NCBI RefSeq assembly: GCF_002786295.1
Contig: NZ_PGTC01000018.1
Location: 124,001 to 188,000 of the forward strand
From: Pseudooceanicola marinus
GTDB taxonomy: Bacteria > Pseudomonadota > Alphaproteobacteria > Rhodobacterales > Rhodobacteraceae
Direction of reading: 5' to 3'
Length of the DNA stretch: 64,000 nucleotides
Positions within the stretch are counted from its first letter, which is position 1. The number at the start of each line of letters is the position of its first letter. Positions 1-9,993 of the stretch are shown here, piece after piece. A model generated the notes under the pieces. That model had not been told where the DNA came from and searched no databases. It saw only the letters and a program-made list of their open reading frames with translations. The translations under genes were made by a program, and so were the position numbers.

Positions 1-23
1 TCAAGGACATGGAGGTGCTCTGA
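1..23 (+). CDS. hypA: HypA, last seven codons (partial)
   Basis: The window opens inside a reading frame that ends K-D-M-E-V-L followed by TGA at 21-23. A short acidic and hydrophobic tail of this kind is usual for HypA, the zinc and nickel chaperone that works with HypB to insert nickel into [NiFe] hydrogenase. The stop lies one base before the hypB start codon, as in hypAB operons. Identity rests on this tail and on gene order only. Confidence 0.6.
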
Positions 24-24
24 T

Positions 25-927
25 ATGTGCACTGTTTGCGGTTGTGGCGACGCCAGCGTCGCCGGTCATTCCCACGATCATGGGCATGGGCATGGGCACG
101 ATCATGGCCATGCACACACGCATGACCACGGGCATTCCCACGACCATGCGCACCATCATCACGGGCACCATCACCACGGCGCCGCGGGCGATCTGCATTT
201 CGGCCAGGGGCCTGCAGGCACCGAGGTGGCCGGCATGTCGCAGGAGCGGCTGATCGAGATCGAGACCGGCATCCTCAGCCAGAACGATGCCCATGCGGCC
301 CGCAACCGTGCTCGCCTGGCCGAGCTGGGCGCCTATGCCGTCAACCTCGTCTCCTCCCCCGGGTCGGGAAAGACCACGCTGCTGTGTGCCACGATCCGCG
401 CCATGCAGGCGGCGCCGGACGCGGGCCCCGTCGCGGTGATCGAGGGCGATCAGCAGACCACCAACGACGCCGACCGCATCCGCGCCACCGGCGCCCCGGC
501 GGTGCAGGTCAACACCGGCAAGGGCTGTCACCTGGACGGGCACATGGTGGGCCACGCGATGGAGCACCTCGGCCTGGCCCCCGACAGCACGCTGTTCATC
601 GAGAACGTCGGCAACCTGGTCTGCCCGGCGGCCTTCGACCTGGGCGAGGACGCCAAGGTGGCGATCCTGTCGGTCACCGAGGGCGAGGACAAGCCGCTGA
701 AATATCCCGACATGTTCACCGCCTCGCGCCTGGCCCTGCTGAACAAGACCGACCTGGCCCCCCATTGCGACGTCGACCTGGATCTCTACGAGGCCAACCT
801 GCGCCGCGTGAACCCGGTGATCGAGGTCATCCGCGTCTCCGCCCGCACCGGCGAGGGGCTGGACCGCTGGATCGCTTGGCTGCGCAGCGAGGCAGCGGCA
901 AAACGCATCCGCATGGCGGCCGAGTGA
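25..927 (+). CDS. hypB: Hydrogenase nickel-incorporation GTPase HypB
   Basis: HypB is a cytoplasmic GTPase that stores and delivers nickel to the hydrogenase large subunit with HypA. The 300-residue protein starts MCTVCGCG, the N-terminal metal-site motif of the family. A histidine-rich tract follows at about residues 15-58, typical of nickel-storing HypB. The P-loop (PGSGKTT, about 112-118), the [10 protein letters not shown] stretch near 140 and the LNKTDL guanine-specificity motif near the C-terminus are present. The start is one base after the hypA stop, and the end overlaps the next start as TGATG, so hypA, hypB and the regulator are translationally coupled. Confidence 0.97.
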   Translation: MCTVCGCGDASVAGHSHDHGHGHGHDHGHAHTHDHGHSHDHAHHHHGHHHHGAAGDLHFGQGPAGTEVAGMSQERLIEIETGILSQNDAHAARNRARLAELGAYAVNLVSSPGSGKTTLLCATIRAMQAAPDAGPVAVIEGDQQTTNDADRIRATGAPAVQVNTGKGCHLDGHMVGHAMEHLGLAPDSTLFIENVGNLVCPAAFDLGEDAKVAILSVTEGEDKPLKYPDMFTASRLALLNKTDLAPHCDVDLDLYEANLRRVNPVIEVIRVSARTGEGLDRWIAWLRSEAAAKRIRMAAE

Positions 928-2405
928 TGGCCGAGGCGCAACTGCCCACCGTGCTGGTCGTCGATGACGAACCGCATTCCGTCGCCGCCATGCGGATGGC
1001 GCTGGAGGATGATTTCACCGTCCTGGAGGCGACCAGCGCCGAGGAGGCCTGGGCGCAGATGGAACAGCACTGGGTGCATGTGGTGATCTCGGACCAGCGG
1101 ATGCCGGGCGAAACGGGCGTGGGCCTTCTGACCCGGGTGCGCGACCGCTGGCCCGACACGGTGCGCATCATCGTCACCGGCTACACCGAAAGCGGCGACA
1201 TGATCGACGCGATCAACCAGGCCGGCATCTACCAGTTCATCACCAAGCCCTGGCATCCCGACCAGTTACTGATGGCCGTCAACAATGCGGCGCGGCTGTT
1301 CGAACTGGCGCGCGATCATGAACGCATGACGCTGGAGATGCGCTATCTCGGCACGGCCGCCGCCGCGCGGACCGAGGAACGGCGCCAGATCCTGCAGGCC
1401 GGGCTGGGCTTCGACAAGGTGCTACGCGGGCCGAACTCGCCCCTGAACGCCACCATCGCCCGCGCCCGGCATTTCGCCAGCTTCGACGTGCCGGTATTGA
1501 TCACCGGCGAGCCGGGCACCGGCAAGACGGAGCTGGCCCGCGCGATCCACTACGGCTCCCTGCGGGCCGAACGGCCCTTCTTCGAGCTGAACTGCGCAGG
1601 CCTTGGCGACGAGGTGCTGGCGGCAGAGCTGTTCGGCGCCCGACGTGGCGCCCTGCCGGGCAGCCCGCAGACCCGCACCGGCCTGCTGCAGAAGGCGGTG
1701 CGCGGCACGGTCTTCCTCAATGGGATCGACACCCTGTCGCCCGCCATGCAGATGGCGCTGTGGCGCGTGGTGACCGAGGGCGCTTTCCAGCCCTACGGCG
1801 CGCATGAGACGCTGACCACCAACGCCCGCATCCTGGCCGGCAGCCACCGCGACCTGCGCACCATGGTTGCCGAAGGGCGGTTCCGCAGCGACCTCTACTA
1901 CGCGCTGCAGGTCACCGAGCTGACCCTGCCGCCCCTGCGGGCGCGCACCGACGACATCGTGCTGCTGGCCGAACGCTTCCTGCACGAGGCGGCGCAGGAG
2001 CATGGCAAGCCCGCACGCGGGTTTGCCCCCGATGCGGCCGCCTTCCTCGAAGGCTACGACTGGCCCGGCAACCTGCCCGAGCTGCGCAACGAGGTGACGC
2101 GGATGCTGATCCTGGCGCAGGATGTCACCTTGGGCGCCGACCTGATCTCGCGCCCGATCCTGCAGGCCCGCGACCCGCGCGAGGGCGCGCCCCAGGCCGC
2201 CCCGGACTTCAGCCAGCTGGACGGCACGCTGAAGGAACGGGTGGAGATCATGGAGATGCGCATCCTGGGCGAGACCCTGACCCGGCTGCGCTGGAACAAG
2301 TCGCGCGCCGCCGCCGAGCTGGGCCTGTCCCGCGTCGGCCTGCGCGCCAAGCTGGACCGCTACGGGATCGAACCCCATGCGTCCGTGTCATCCGAGGAGG
2401 ACTAG
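927..2405 (+). CDS. hupR: HupR/HoxA-type hydrogenase response regulator (NtrC family)
   Basis: Predicted transcriptional activator of hydrogenase genes, 492 residues, start ATG overlapping the hypB stop. Residues 1-120 are a receiver with phosphoacceptor Asp56 (VVISDQRMP) and Lys107. Residues about 165-400 are an AAA+ domain with an intact Walker A (GEPGTGKT, 194-201). The sigma-54 contact loop GAFTGA is changed to GALPGS (241-246), and the Walker B is FLNG (263-266) instead of FLDE. A Fis-type helix-turn-helix closes the protein at about 450-488. HupR of Rhodobacter capsulatus is known to sit between hypB and hypC and to work with sigma-70 polymerase, which fits the degenerate motifs. Confidence 0.93.
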   Translation: MAEAQLPTVLVVDDEPHSVAAMRMALEDDFTVLEATSAEEAWAQMEQHWVHVVISDQRMPGETGVGLLTRVRDRWPDTVRIIVTGYTESGDMIDAINQAGIYQFITKPWHPDQLLMAVNNAARLFELARDHERMTLEMRYLGTAAAARTEERRQILQAGLGFDKVLRGPNSPLNATIARARHFASFDVPVLITGEPGTGKTELARAIHYGSLRAERPFFELNCAGLGDEVLAAELFGARRGALPGSPQTRTGLLQKAVRGTVFLNGIDTLSPAMQMALWRVVTEGAFQPYGAHETLTTNARILAGSHRDLRTMVAEGRFRSDLYYALQVTELTLPPLRARTDDIVLLAERFLHEAAQEHGKPARGFAPDAAAFLEGYDWPGNLPELRNEVTRMLILAQDVTLGADLISRPILQARDPREGAPQAAPDFSQLDGTLKERVEIMEMRILGETLTRLRWNKSRAAAELGLSRVGLRAKLDRYGIEPHASVSSEED

Positions 2406-2408
2406 CCG

Positions 2409-2720
2409 ATGTGTCTTGGTATTCCGGGCCAGATCATAGCCATTTCCGACCCCGCCCGGCAGATGGGCCTGGCCGAGATTTCCGGCGTGCGGCGTGAGGT
2501 CAGCCTGGCCCCCGTCGCCGACCGCCCCCTGCACCGGCTGGTCGGGGAATGGGTGCTGATCCACGTGGGCTTTGCCATGGCCATCATCGACGAGGCCGAA
2601 GCCGCCGCCACCCTGGAGGCGCTGCGCGAGCTGGGCGAGGCGCAGGAGGCGCTGGACCAGATGGCCGAGGGCGACCGCGCCCTGGCCGCATCTCCCGCCC
2701 CCGCCGAAGGAGCCGTCTGA
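2409..2720 (+). CDS. hypC: Hydrogenase maturation chaperone HypC
   Basis: HypC is a small cytoplasmic chaperone that carries the Fe(CN)2CO unit with HypD and docks to the immature large subunit. The protein is 103 residues and begins MCLGIPGQ; the essential Cys2 and this signature are diagnostic of the HypC/HupF family. It lies three bases after hupR and its stop overlaps the hypD start as TGATG. The acidic alanine-rich tail beyond residue 80 makes it slightly longer than the shortest family members. Confidence 0.96.
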   Translation: MCLGIPGQIIAISDPARQMGLAEISGVRREVSLAPVADRPLHRLVGEWVLIHVGFAMAIIDEAEAAATLEALRELGEAQEALDQMAEGDRALAASPAPAEGAV

Positions 2721-3862
2721 TGCGCTATGTCGAGGAATTCCGCGACCCCACGCAGGCCCGCGCCCTGCTGAAGGCCATCGGCCGCAGCGCCGAGGCCCTG
2801 GGCGCCAGCCGCGCCGCGCCGATCCGCATCATGGAGATCTGCGGCGGCCATACCCATTCGATCTTCCGCTACGGGCTGGACAAGCTGGTGCACGAGGGGA
2901 TCGAGTTTATCCACGGCCCCGGCTGCCCGGTCTGCGTTCTGCCCCGCTCGCGCGTGGACGAGGCCGTGACCCTGGCCGAACGGCCCGGCGTGATCTTCAC
3001 CACCTTCGGCGATGCCATGCGGGTGCCCGGCACCTCGCGGTCCCTGCTGCAGGCCAAGGCACAGGGGGCGGACGTGCGCACGGTCTATTCGCCGCTGGAT
3101 GCGCTGGAACTGGCTCGCCGCCACCCGGACCGGGAGGTGATCTTCTTCGGCCTCGGGTTCGAGACGACCACGCCCTCCACCGCGCTGTCGGTGCAGCAGG
3201 CGGCGGCGGAGGGGCTGACCAACTTCTGCGTCTTCGTGAACCACATCACCGTGCCGCCGCCGCTGAAGGCGCTGCTGGATGATCCGCACATGCTGCTGGA
3301 CGGCTTCGTCGGGCCTGGCCACGTGTCGATGGTGATCGGAACGCACCCCTACGACTTCATTGCTCGCGACTACGGCAAGCCGTTGGTGGTGGCGGGGTTC
3401 GAGCCGCTGGACCTGCTGCAATCGGTGCTGATGGTGCTGGAGCAGATCCGCGAAGGCCGCGCCGAGATCGAGAACCAGTATGCCCGGGTCGTGCCCGAGC
3501 ATGGCAACCCCGTCTCGCTGGCCGCGATCGAGGCAGTCTATGAACCACGCCCCAGTTTCGAATGGCGCGGGCTGGGCGAGATCGACGCCAGCGGGCTGCG
3601 CATGCGCGAGGCCTTCCGCGCCTTCGACGCGGAGGCGCGGTTCCAGGTGGGCTATGGCGCGCCGCAGGGCCGGGCCCAGGTCCCAGACCCCGAGGGCTGT
3701 GCCTGCGGCCAGGTGATGACCGGACGGATGAAACCCACGGCCTGCCCGCAGTTCGGGCGCGGCTGCACCCCCGACACACCGCTGGGCGCGCTGATGGTCA
3801 GCTCCGAAGGGGCCTGCGCTGCTTACTGGACCTACGGCGGGGCCCGCGTCGCCGCCGAGTGA
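2720..3862 (+). CDS. hypD: Hydrogenase maturation protein HypD
   Basis: HypD assembles the Fe(CN)2CO cofactor with HypC and HypE and carries a [4Fe-4S] cluster. At 380 residues it has family length. The family's cysteine motifs are visible: EICGGHTH near the N-terminus, GPGCPVCVLP, and the C-terminal cluster region with CACGQVM, CPQFGRGC and the final EGACAAYW. The start is the ATG overlapping the hypC stop; longer upstream reading in this frame runs through hypC and is not coding. A 46-base gap separates it from hypE. Confidence 0.97.
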   Translation: MRYVEEFRDPTQARALLKAIGRSAEALGASRAAPIRIMEICGGHTHSIFRYGLDKLVHEGIEFIHGPGCPVCVLPRSRVDEAVTLAERPGVIFTTFGDAMRVPGTSRSLLQAKAQGADVRTVYSPLDALELARRHPDREVIFFGLGFETTTPSTALSVQQAAAEGLTNFCVFVNHITVPPPLKALLDDPHMLLDGFVGPGHVSMVIGTHPYDFIARDYGKPLVVAGFEPLDLLQSVLMVLEQIREGRAEIENQYARVVPEHGNPVSLAAIEAVYEPRPSFEWRGLGEIDASGLRMREAFRAFDAEARFQVGYGAPQGRAQVPDPEGCACGQVMTGRMKPTACPQFGRGCTPDTPLGALMVSSEGACAAYWTYGGARVAAE

Positions 3863-3908
3863 CCGCCGCCCCTTTTCGACCCAGACCCGACGCTCCAGAG
3901 GATCCGTG

Positions 3909-4952
3909 ATGAACGCCGCTACGAAACCGTCCCGCCTTCGCGACACCCATGTCACCCTGTCCCACGGCGGCGGCGGCCGCGCCATGCGCGACCTGATCGA
4001 GGAGGTCTTCACCGACGTCTTCCGCCCCGAGGGGGATGAGGATCAGGCGCGGCTGACCGACGCGGCCCTGGCCACGCCCGGCGCGCGGCTGGCCTTCACC
4101 ACCGACAGTTTCGTCGTCACGCCGCTGGAGTTTCCCGGCGGCGACATCGGCAAGCTGGCGGTCTGCGGCACGGTCAACGACCTGGCGGTCGGCGGCGCCC
4201 GGCCGCTGTGGCTGTCGGCGGCCTTCATCATCGAGGAGGGCACCGAGATCGCCCTGCTGCGCCGCATCGTCGCCTCCATGGTGCGGGAGGCGGAAGCGGC
4301 GGGCGTGCGCATCGTCACCGGCGACACCAAGGTCGTGGGGCGCGGATCAGGCGACGGGGTGTTCATCACCACCTCGGGCGTGGGGGTGATCCCGGCGGGC
4401 CGTGACCTGGGCGCGGCGCAGATCCGCGACGGCGACGTGGCGCTGGTCAACGGGGTGCTGGGCGATCACGGCGCCACCATCCTGGCCGCGCGCGGCGACC
4501 TGGCGCTGTCGACCCCGCTGGAAAGCGACTGCCAGTCCCTCACCCACCTGATGGAGGCGGTGCTGGCCGCTGCGCCGGGCACCCACGCGGCCCGCGACGC
4601 CACCCGGGGCGGACTGGCGTCCACCCTGAACGAGATGGCCGAGGCGGCAGGCGTCACGGTCGAGCTGGATGAGGCCGCCCTGCCCCTGCGCACGGAGGTG
4701 AAGGGCCTGTGCGAGATCCTAGGGCTGGACCCGCTCTACCTCGCCAACGAGGGGACACTGGTGCTTTTCGTGCCGGAGGCCGAGGCCGAGGCCGCGCTGG
4801 CGGCGATGCGCGCCACCCCGGCGGGACGGGACGCAACGATTGTCGGTCGGGCCGGACCGCGCGGCTCGGTGCCTGTGACCATGCGCACGGCCTTCGGCGG
4901 GCAGCGCATCGTCGACATGCTGGTGGGAGAGCAGCTTCCGCGTATATGCTGA
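3909..4952 (+). CDS. hypE: Hydrogenase maturation protein HypE
   Basis: HypE dehydrates the S-carbamoyl group received from HypF to a thiocyanate that becomes a cyanide ligand of the active-site iron. The protein has 347 residues and ends in PRIC; the C-terminal Cys is the carbamoylated residue. The glycine-rich HGGGGRAM near the N-terminus and TGDTKVVGRG belong to the PurM/HypE ATP-binding fold. AGAGGA at 3897-3902 lies six bases before the ATG at 3909; a GTG at 3906 is in frame but spaced less well. It appears to be the last gene of the hyp operon. Confidence 0.96.
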   Translation: MNAATKPSRLRDTHVTLSHGGGGRAMRDLIEEVFTDVFRPEGDEDQARLTDAALATPGARLAFTTDSFVVTPLEFPGGDIGKLAVCGTVNDLAVGGARPLWLSAAFIIEEGTEIALLRRIVASMVREAEAAGVRIVTGDTKVVGRGSGDGVFITTSGVGVIPAGRDLGAAQIRDGDVALVNGVLGDHGATILAARGDLALSTPLESDCQSLTHLMEAVLAAAPGTHAARDATRGGLASTLNEMAEAAGVTVELDEAALPLRTEVKGLCEILGLDPLYLANEGTLVLFVPEAEAEAALAAMRATPAGRDATIVGRAGPRGSVPVTMRTAFGGQRIVDMLVGEQLPRIC

Positions 4953-5020
4953 GGGTCCGCGCGTGCCGCGTCGCCTCCTCTCTCCCTCCGGCTTCCCGCC
5001 GTTCCGACTGGACCTGACCG

Positions 5021-6313
5021 ATGACCGAAACGCCCCCTGCTTCCGCCTCCGCCGACGCCCCGCGCGCGGTCGACCATCCGCTGCGCGCCGCCACGGTGGA
5101 CGAGTTGCACGCCCGTCCCTTCCCGGCGATCCCGCCGGGCAGCTTCGCCTGGTTCGTCGCCCTGCGCCCGCTGCGCCGCAGCGATCGCGACCACGCGGCG
5201 GAACGGGCCCAGCTGGACGGGCTGATCCGTGGCGGCTGCCAAAGCCCGCCGGCGGAGGGAGCCACCCATTGGTCCGGCCGGCTTGGGCCGCTGACCCTGA
5301 AATGGGAAAGCCATACGGAGGTGGTGACCTACCTGATCTGGGGCGCGGAGGAGCGTGACGTCAGCGACCTAGCCGCGCGCATACTGGCCGAGGCAGTCGG
5401 TGCGCGTATCGCCTCCGCCCGCTTCCGTGTGACCGAGGTGACGGACGACCAGCAGGTGCGCGACGCCCTGGCCGCAGGGCAAAGCGGCGACAGCCTGGCC
5501 GTGGCGCGGGTGATCGACGACCAGGCGGTGATCGCCGGGGATTTCCACCCCGATCCCGGGGGCGACATGCGGTTTTCGGTCTTCATCCGCCCCGGCACCG
5601 GCCCGGGCCGGACGGGGCGCATCCTGCAACGCCTGTGCGAGATCGAGGCCTACCGGGCCATGGCCATGCTGGGGTTGATCCGCGCGCGAGAGATGGGGCC
5701 GGATCTGGCCCAGGCCGAGGCGCGGCTGTCGTCCCAGATCGCCGGCATCGGCCTGCCCGACAGCGACGCCCAGGCCACGCTGCAGGCCCTCCTGGACAGC
5801 GCCGCGACCCTGGAACAGCTGCACGCACGCGCCAGTTTCCGCTTTTCGGCCACCCAGGCCTATGAACGTATCGTCAACGCCCGCATCCAGGTCCTGCGCG
5901 AGGCGCGGTTCGAGGGCCGACAGACCTTCGGCGAATTCATGATGCGCCGGTTCGACCCGGCCATGCGCACGGTCGAGGCCACCGACCGCCGCCTGGCCCA
6001 GCTGACCGAACGCGCCGGGCGCGCGGGAGAGCTGCTGCGCACCCGGGTCGAGGTGGAGCTGTCGCGGCAGAACCGTGAACTTCTGCTGTCGATGGACCGC
6101 CGCTCGGACGAGGCGCTGCGTCTGCAGCACACGGTCGAGGGGCTATCGGTGGTGGCGATCTCCTACTACGCCACGTCGCTGGCGCTTTATGTCGCGGCCC
6201 CGCTGGAAAGCTACACGGGCCTGGGAAAGACGACCCTTGCGGCCCTGCTGACGCCGGTGGTGGTGCTGCTGACCTGGCTGGCCCTGCGCCGGATCCGCAA
6301 TTCGCTGCACTGA
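5021..6313 (+). CDS. DUF3422 family membrane protein
   Basis: A 430-residue protein with the N-terminal HPLRAATVDELHARPF signature of the DUF3422 family, whose function is not known. The middle is soluble and largely helical, with an Arg- and Glu-rich stretch at about 280-370. Two closely spaced hydrophobic segments near residues 375-425 suggest a C-terminal hairpin in the inner membrane with the bulk in the cytoplasm. It follows hypE by 68 bases on the same strand, but DUF3422 genes are not tied to hydrogenases in general, so co-transcription may be incidental. It converges with the next gene. Confidence 0.85.
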   Translation: MTETPPASASADAPRAVDHPLRAATVDELHARPFPAIPPGSFAWFVALRPLRRSDRDHAAERAQLDGLIRGGCQSPPAEGATHWSGRLGPLTLKWESHTEVVTYLIWGAEERDVSDLAARILAEAVGARIASARFRVTEVTDDQQVRDALAAGQSGDSLAVARVIDDQAVIAGDFHPDPGGDMRFSVFIRPGTGPGRTGRILQRLCEIEAYRAMAMLGLIRAREMGPDLAQAEARLSSQIAGIGLPDSDAQATLQALLDSAATLEQLHARASFRFSATQAYERIVNARIQVLREARFEGRQTFGEFMMRRFDPAMRTVEATDRRLAQLTERAGRAGELLRTRVEVELSRQNRELLLSMDRRSDEALRLQHTVEGLSVVAISYYATSLALYVAAPLESYTGLGKTTLAALLTPVVVLLTWLALRRIRNSLH

Positions 6314-6340
6314 CCACGCTCACCAGCCCCGGCCCGGGGC

Positions 6341-6613
6341 TCAGGGCTTGGCGCGGCACCCGCGCCAGCCGCCGCGACGGCCCGTGGAGGCCAGCCGCGC
6401 CAGCCCTTCCTGCAACAGCTCCGTCATCGGATGCCCCTCTGCCCCGGCCCCATGGCGGGCCAGCAACGCCTCAAGCGCCGCGCGCTGATCGGTGCCATCG
6501 GGCAGGCTCAGCGCCCAGTCCATGAGGATCGAACGGCATTCCACCTGGCCCACGTGCTCCATGCGGTAGGCTTCGCGGATCAGGGCCTTGGGGTCCAACG
6601 CATCACCTTTCAT
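6341..6613 (-). CDS. Small conserved-type hypothetical protein
   Basis: A 90-residue reading frame that starts inside the 3-prime end of glnE (11-base overlap) and therefore looks translationally coupled to it. The ATG at 6613 is taken as the start; a GTG one codon earlier is also possible. The protein is soluble, helical and acidic in its first two thirds, with a basic C-terminus. I recognise no domain. The coupling and the codon usage, which is like the surroundings, argue that it is real. Confidence 0.6.
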   Translation of the reverse strand: MKGDALDPKALIREAYRMEHVGQVECRSILMDWALSLPDGTDQRAALEALLARHGAGAEGHPMTELLQEGLARLASTGRRGGWRGCRAKP

Positions 6614-9437
6614 CACTCTCCTCCTCCGGCGCCTGCGGCGGCGCGGCCTCGCGCTCCAGCACCTGGGAAATCATCTCCCCCGCCCGCTGCGTGGCCGCCT
6701 CGAACCGTGCATCCAGCGCCTCCATGCTCTCGGCGCAGGTATCGCGCAGCAGCAGAGCCCGCCCGCCTTCGCCGATCGTCGCCGGGTCGAGGCGATGATC
6801 GCTCAGCAGCTTGCCGACCTGACCGATGCTCCACAACAGGCGGTAGGTGTCGGACAGGTGCGCCCGTTCCTCCTCCCGCATCCAGCCGCTGCCGACCGCC
6901 AGCTGCAGCCCGTCGGCGATCCAGCCTTCGGGATCCCCCGCGATCAGCCCACCGGCCTGTGCCATCAGCTCGATCTCCTGGTTGCGACCCCAGCCGACCT
7001 TCACCTCCCAGGGGGCGCCGGCCCCCTTGGCCACCAGAATGCGCCGGCGCATCTCGGCCACCTCGCGCAGAACCGCCCCCTTATCGCGTCCCTGCGACAC
7101 GATCCCGGCGCGGAAGGCCATGACATCCGCCGCCAGCGCCGCGGGCCCCGCGATCACCCGCGCCCGCGTCAGGGCCAGGTGTTCCCAGGTCCAGGCGCTT
7201 TCGGTCTGGTAGCTGCGGTAGGCCGGCCAGGAGGTGGCCACGGGCCCCTGGTTGCCCGAGGGGCGCAGCCGCATGTCCACCTCGTATAGCCGCCCCTGCG
7301 CCATGGGTGCCGACAGCGCCGTGACCAGCGCCTGGGTCAGGCGGGAGTAGTAGACGCGGGCCGGCAGCGGGCGACGCCCTTCGGAGCTGTCCTGCCCGTC
7401 GGCATCATAGATCACGATCAAGTCCAGATCCGAGCGCGCGTTGAGGCGCCCCGCCCCGAGCGAACCCATGCCCATGACAACCGCCCCGCGTCCCGGGGCG
7501 GGGCCATGGCGGCGGGCGAACTCCTCCTGGACCACAGGCCAGACGCCCTGCAGCACGGCCTCGGCCAGCCCGGCATATTCGGCGCCGGCCTCTTCGGGGG
7601 CGATCAGCCCGCGCAGGTGATGCACGCCGATGCGGAAGTGCCATTCCTTGGCCCAGCGGCGCGCCGCATCCAGCCGCGTCTCGTAATCGGCCTCATGCGC
7701 CAGAACCTCGGCCAGTTCCACCGACAGGGCCTGCACCCCGGGCCAGGGTTCGAAGAAGCCGCCGCCGATCACCGCGTCGAAAACGCCCGAGTTGCGGCTG
7801 AGGTAGAGCGCGAGGTCCGGCACCGTGCCCGCGATGTCGCAGATCAGGTCCACCAGCTGGGGGTTGGCCTCGAAGAGCGAGAACAGCTGAACTCCCGCCG
7901 GCAGCCCCTTCAGGAAACCGTCGAAGGCCTGCAAGGCCTCGTCGGGTTTCGCCGCCCGCCGGAGCCCGGCCAGAAGCTGCGGACGCAGGCGCGAGAAGAT
8001 TTCCCGCGCGCGGGTCGAGGCCAGCGCCGGGTAGTGGTGCCAGCGGTCCAGCACGGCATCATCAAAGCCCTCTTCCTCAGCCTCCGGCCCGTCTGTGGGC
8101 GGCAGCGGGGCAGCGGGGTCGGGCGCAAAGAAGGCCTCGGTGGCCTCATGCACCGCCTCCAGCCGCCGGCTCAGGTCGGCGCGCAGCTCGGCCTCGTCAC
8201 GCCCCATCAGGGCGGCGAGGCGGGCCAGCCCCTCCCCCTTGCCGGGCAGCTTGTGGGTCTGGGCATCGTTGATCATCTGCACGCGGTGTTCCACCTCGCG
8301 ATGCGCGCGGTAGTGATCGGCCAGCTCGGTCGCCAGGTCCGAGGGCAGCCAGCCGGTCACCGCCAGCCGATCCAGCGCCGGCACCGTGGCCCGGATGCGC
8401 AGCGAGGGGTCGCGCCCGCCCGCGATCAGCTGGTGGAACTGGGCGAAGAACTCGATCTCGCGGATGCCGCCGCGCCCCAGCTTCATGTCGTGCCCGGGCA
8501 GGCAGAGCGGCCCGTGGTAACCCTTGCTGTCGCGGATCGCCAGGCGCACCGCGTGGGCGTCCTGGATGGCCGCGTAATCGAGATGCCGCCGCCAGACAAA
8601 GGGGCGCAGCGTCGCGATGAACTGCTCCCCCCGGTCCACATCGCCCGCACAGGCGCGGGCCTTGATGTAGGCCGCCCGTTCCCAGGTCCGCCCGACGCTT
8701 TCGTAGTAATTTTCCGCCGCCTCCATCCCGACGCAGACCGGGGTGACCGACGGGTCGGGGCGCAGCCGCAGGTCGGTGCGGAAAACATAGCCCTCGCCGG
8801 TGATCTCGCTCAGCAGGGACGACATCTTGCGCACCGCCCGGATCAGCGCCGGGCGCGCCTCGCGGTGATCCTCGAACCGATCCTCGTCGTAGAGCGCGAT
8901 GAGGTCGATGTCGGAGGAGTAGTTCAGCTCCCCCGCGCCCATCTTGCCCATTGCCAGCAGCGTGATGCCACAGCCGGTATCGAGGTCGGCCTCGGTCATC
9001 TCCGGCAGTTTCTTCCGCTTCAGTTCGCTCGCCAGCCCCGCGCGCAGGGCCACGCCCGCGGAAAGATCGCCGAAATCGGTCAGCGCGCCGGTCACCTCCT
9101 CCAGCCGCCAGGCCCCCGACAGGTCCGCCAGCGCCACGATCAGCGCCATGCGCCGCTTGCCCCGGCGCAGTTCCGACCCCAGCGACGGATCCAGCGGGTC
9201 GAGCCCCTGCAGCCGCGCACCTTCGGCCGAAAGCGCCGCGCGCGGGGCCTCCAGCGCGCCGCGCAGCCAGTCGGCCTCCTTGGCCATCAGCCCGGCCAGG
9301 TAGGGCGAACTGCCGCCCGTGCCCTCCAGAAGCTCCGCCATCCGGCTGTCGACCTCCGGAAACAGCGCGCGCACTTCGGCGCCCTTGTCTGGATCGAAGG
9401 GACGGGGACAGCGGGTGATCGTGAGGATGTCGTTCAT
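6603..9437 (-). CDS. glnE: Bifunctional glutamine synthetase adenylyltransferase/deadenylylase
   Basis: GlnE switches glutamine synthetase off and on by adding and removing AMP from a tyrosine, under control of PII protein and glutamine. The 944-residue protein has the family's two nucleotidyltransferase domains: GKMGAGELNYSSDIDLI in the N-terminal deadenylylase half and GSLGAGRLNARSDLDLIVIYD-type motif in the C-terminal adenylylase half. The start at 9437 (MNDILTITRCP) was chosen because upstream residues look non-coding. It is divergent from the YbaK gene, with 79 bases between starts, so the two share a promoter region. Confidence 0.96.
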   Translation of the reverse strand: MNDILTITRCPRPFDPDKGAEVRALFPEVDSRMAELLEGTGGSSPYLAGLMAKEADWLRGALEAPRAALSAEGARLQGLDPLDPSLGSELRRGKRRMALIVALADLSGAWRLEEVTGALTDFGDLSAGVALRAGLASELKRKKLPEMTEADLDTGCGITLLAMGKMGAGELNYSSDIDLIALYDEDRFEDHREARPALIRAVRKMSSLLSEITGEGYVFRTDLRLRPDPSVTPVCVGMEAAENYYESVGRTWERAAYIKARACAGDVDRGEQFIATLRPFVWRRHLDYAAIQDAHAVRLAIRDSKGYHGPLCLPGHDMKLGRGGIREIEFFAQFHQLIAGGRDPSLRIRATVPALDRLAVTGWLPSDLATELADHYRAHREVEHRVQMINDAQTHKLPGKGEGLARLAALMGRDEAELRADLSRRLEAVHEATEAFFAPDPAAPLPPTDGPEAEEEGFDDAVLDRWHHYPALASTRAREIFSRLRPQLLAGLRRAAKPDEALQAFDGFLKGLPAGVQLFSLFEANPQLVDLICDIAGTVPDLALYLSRNSGVFDAVIGGGFFEPWPGVQALSVELAEVLAHEADYETRLDAARRWAKEWHFRIGVHHLRGLIAPEEAGAEYAGLAEAVLQGVWPVVQEEFARRHGPAPGRGAVVMGMGSLGAGRLNARSDLDLIVIYDADGQDSSEGRRPLPARVYYSRLTQALVTALSAPMAQGRLYEVDMRLRPSGNQGPVATSWPAYRSYQTESAWTWEHLALTRARVIAGPAALAADVMAFRAGIVSQGRDKGAVLREVAEMRRRILVAKGAGAPWEVKVGWGRNQEIELMAQAGGLIAGDPEGWIADGLQLAVGSGWMREEERAHLSDTYRLLWSIGQVGKLLSDHRLDPATIGEGGRALLLRDTCAESMEALDARFEAATQRAGEMISQVLEREAAPPQAPEEESDER

Positions 9438-9516
9438 GGCCGGAAGGTGCGGCGCGGCGCGGCTCTGGTCAATCCCCGACAGGCGCGGCATCCTCGCGCC
9501 GCAGAAGGAGACGAGC

Positions 9517-9984
9517 ATGAGCAAGAGCCTGAAACGCGTGACGCGCGCCCTTGAAGAGGCCGGGATCGACACCGACATCCAGGACCTGGGCGAGACCCGC
9601 ACCGCCCAGCAGGCCGCCGACGCAGCCGGTTGCGCGCTGGATCAGATCGCCAAGTCGATCATCTTTCGCGGAGAAGAAAGCGGCGAGGCAATCCTGTTCC
9701 TGACCGCGGGCAGCAACAGGGTCGATGCGGCGAAGGCCAGCGCCGTGGCCGGGGAACCGCTGGGCAAGGCGGACGCCGCGCTGATCCGTGCGCAGACGGG
9801 CTTTGCCATCGGCGGTGTCAGCCCCATCGGGCACCTCAACCCGATCCGCGCCTACCTGGACCCGCGCCTGCTGGAGTTCAACCGAATCTGGGCCGCCGCG
9901 GGCACGCCACGCCATGTCTTTGCCATGGACGCGCATATTCTTCCCCGGCTGACGGGCGCGCAAGAGGCTGATTTCACTGAGTGA
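9517..9984 (+). CDS. YbaK/EbsC family aminoacyl-tRNA deacylase
   Basis: A 155-residue protein of the YbaK/ProX editing family, which hydrolyses mischarged tRNAs such as Cys-tRNA(Pro) in the cytoplasm. Family marks are the Lys in the AKSIIFRG stretch, the GG-SPIGH loop at about 109-115 and the conserved C-terminal half. AAGGAGA at 9505-9511 gives a strong ribosome binding site for the ATG at 9517. The exact substrate cannot be told from sequence; proteins of this branch in alphaproteobacteria are usually annotated only as YbaK/EbsC. Confidence 0.9.
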   Translation: MSKSLKRVTRALEEAGIDTDIQDLGETRTAQQAADAAGCALDQIAKSIIFRGEESGEAILFLTAGSNRVDAAKASAVAGEPLGKADAALIRAQTGFAIGGVSPIGHLNPIRAYLDPRLLEFNRIWAAAGTPRHVFAMDAHILPRLTGAQEADFTE

Positions 9985-9993
9985 TCCAGGATA

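Noticed and set aside
110-200. Short CAT/CAC tandem repeat in hypB read as a repeat element
   Set aside because: It is the coding sequence of the nickel-binding histidine tract of HypB.
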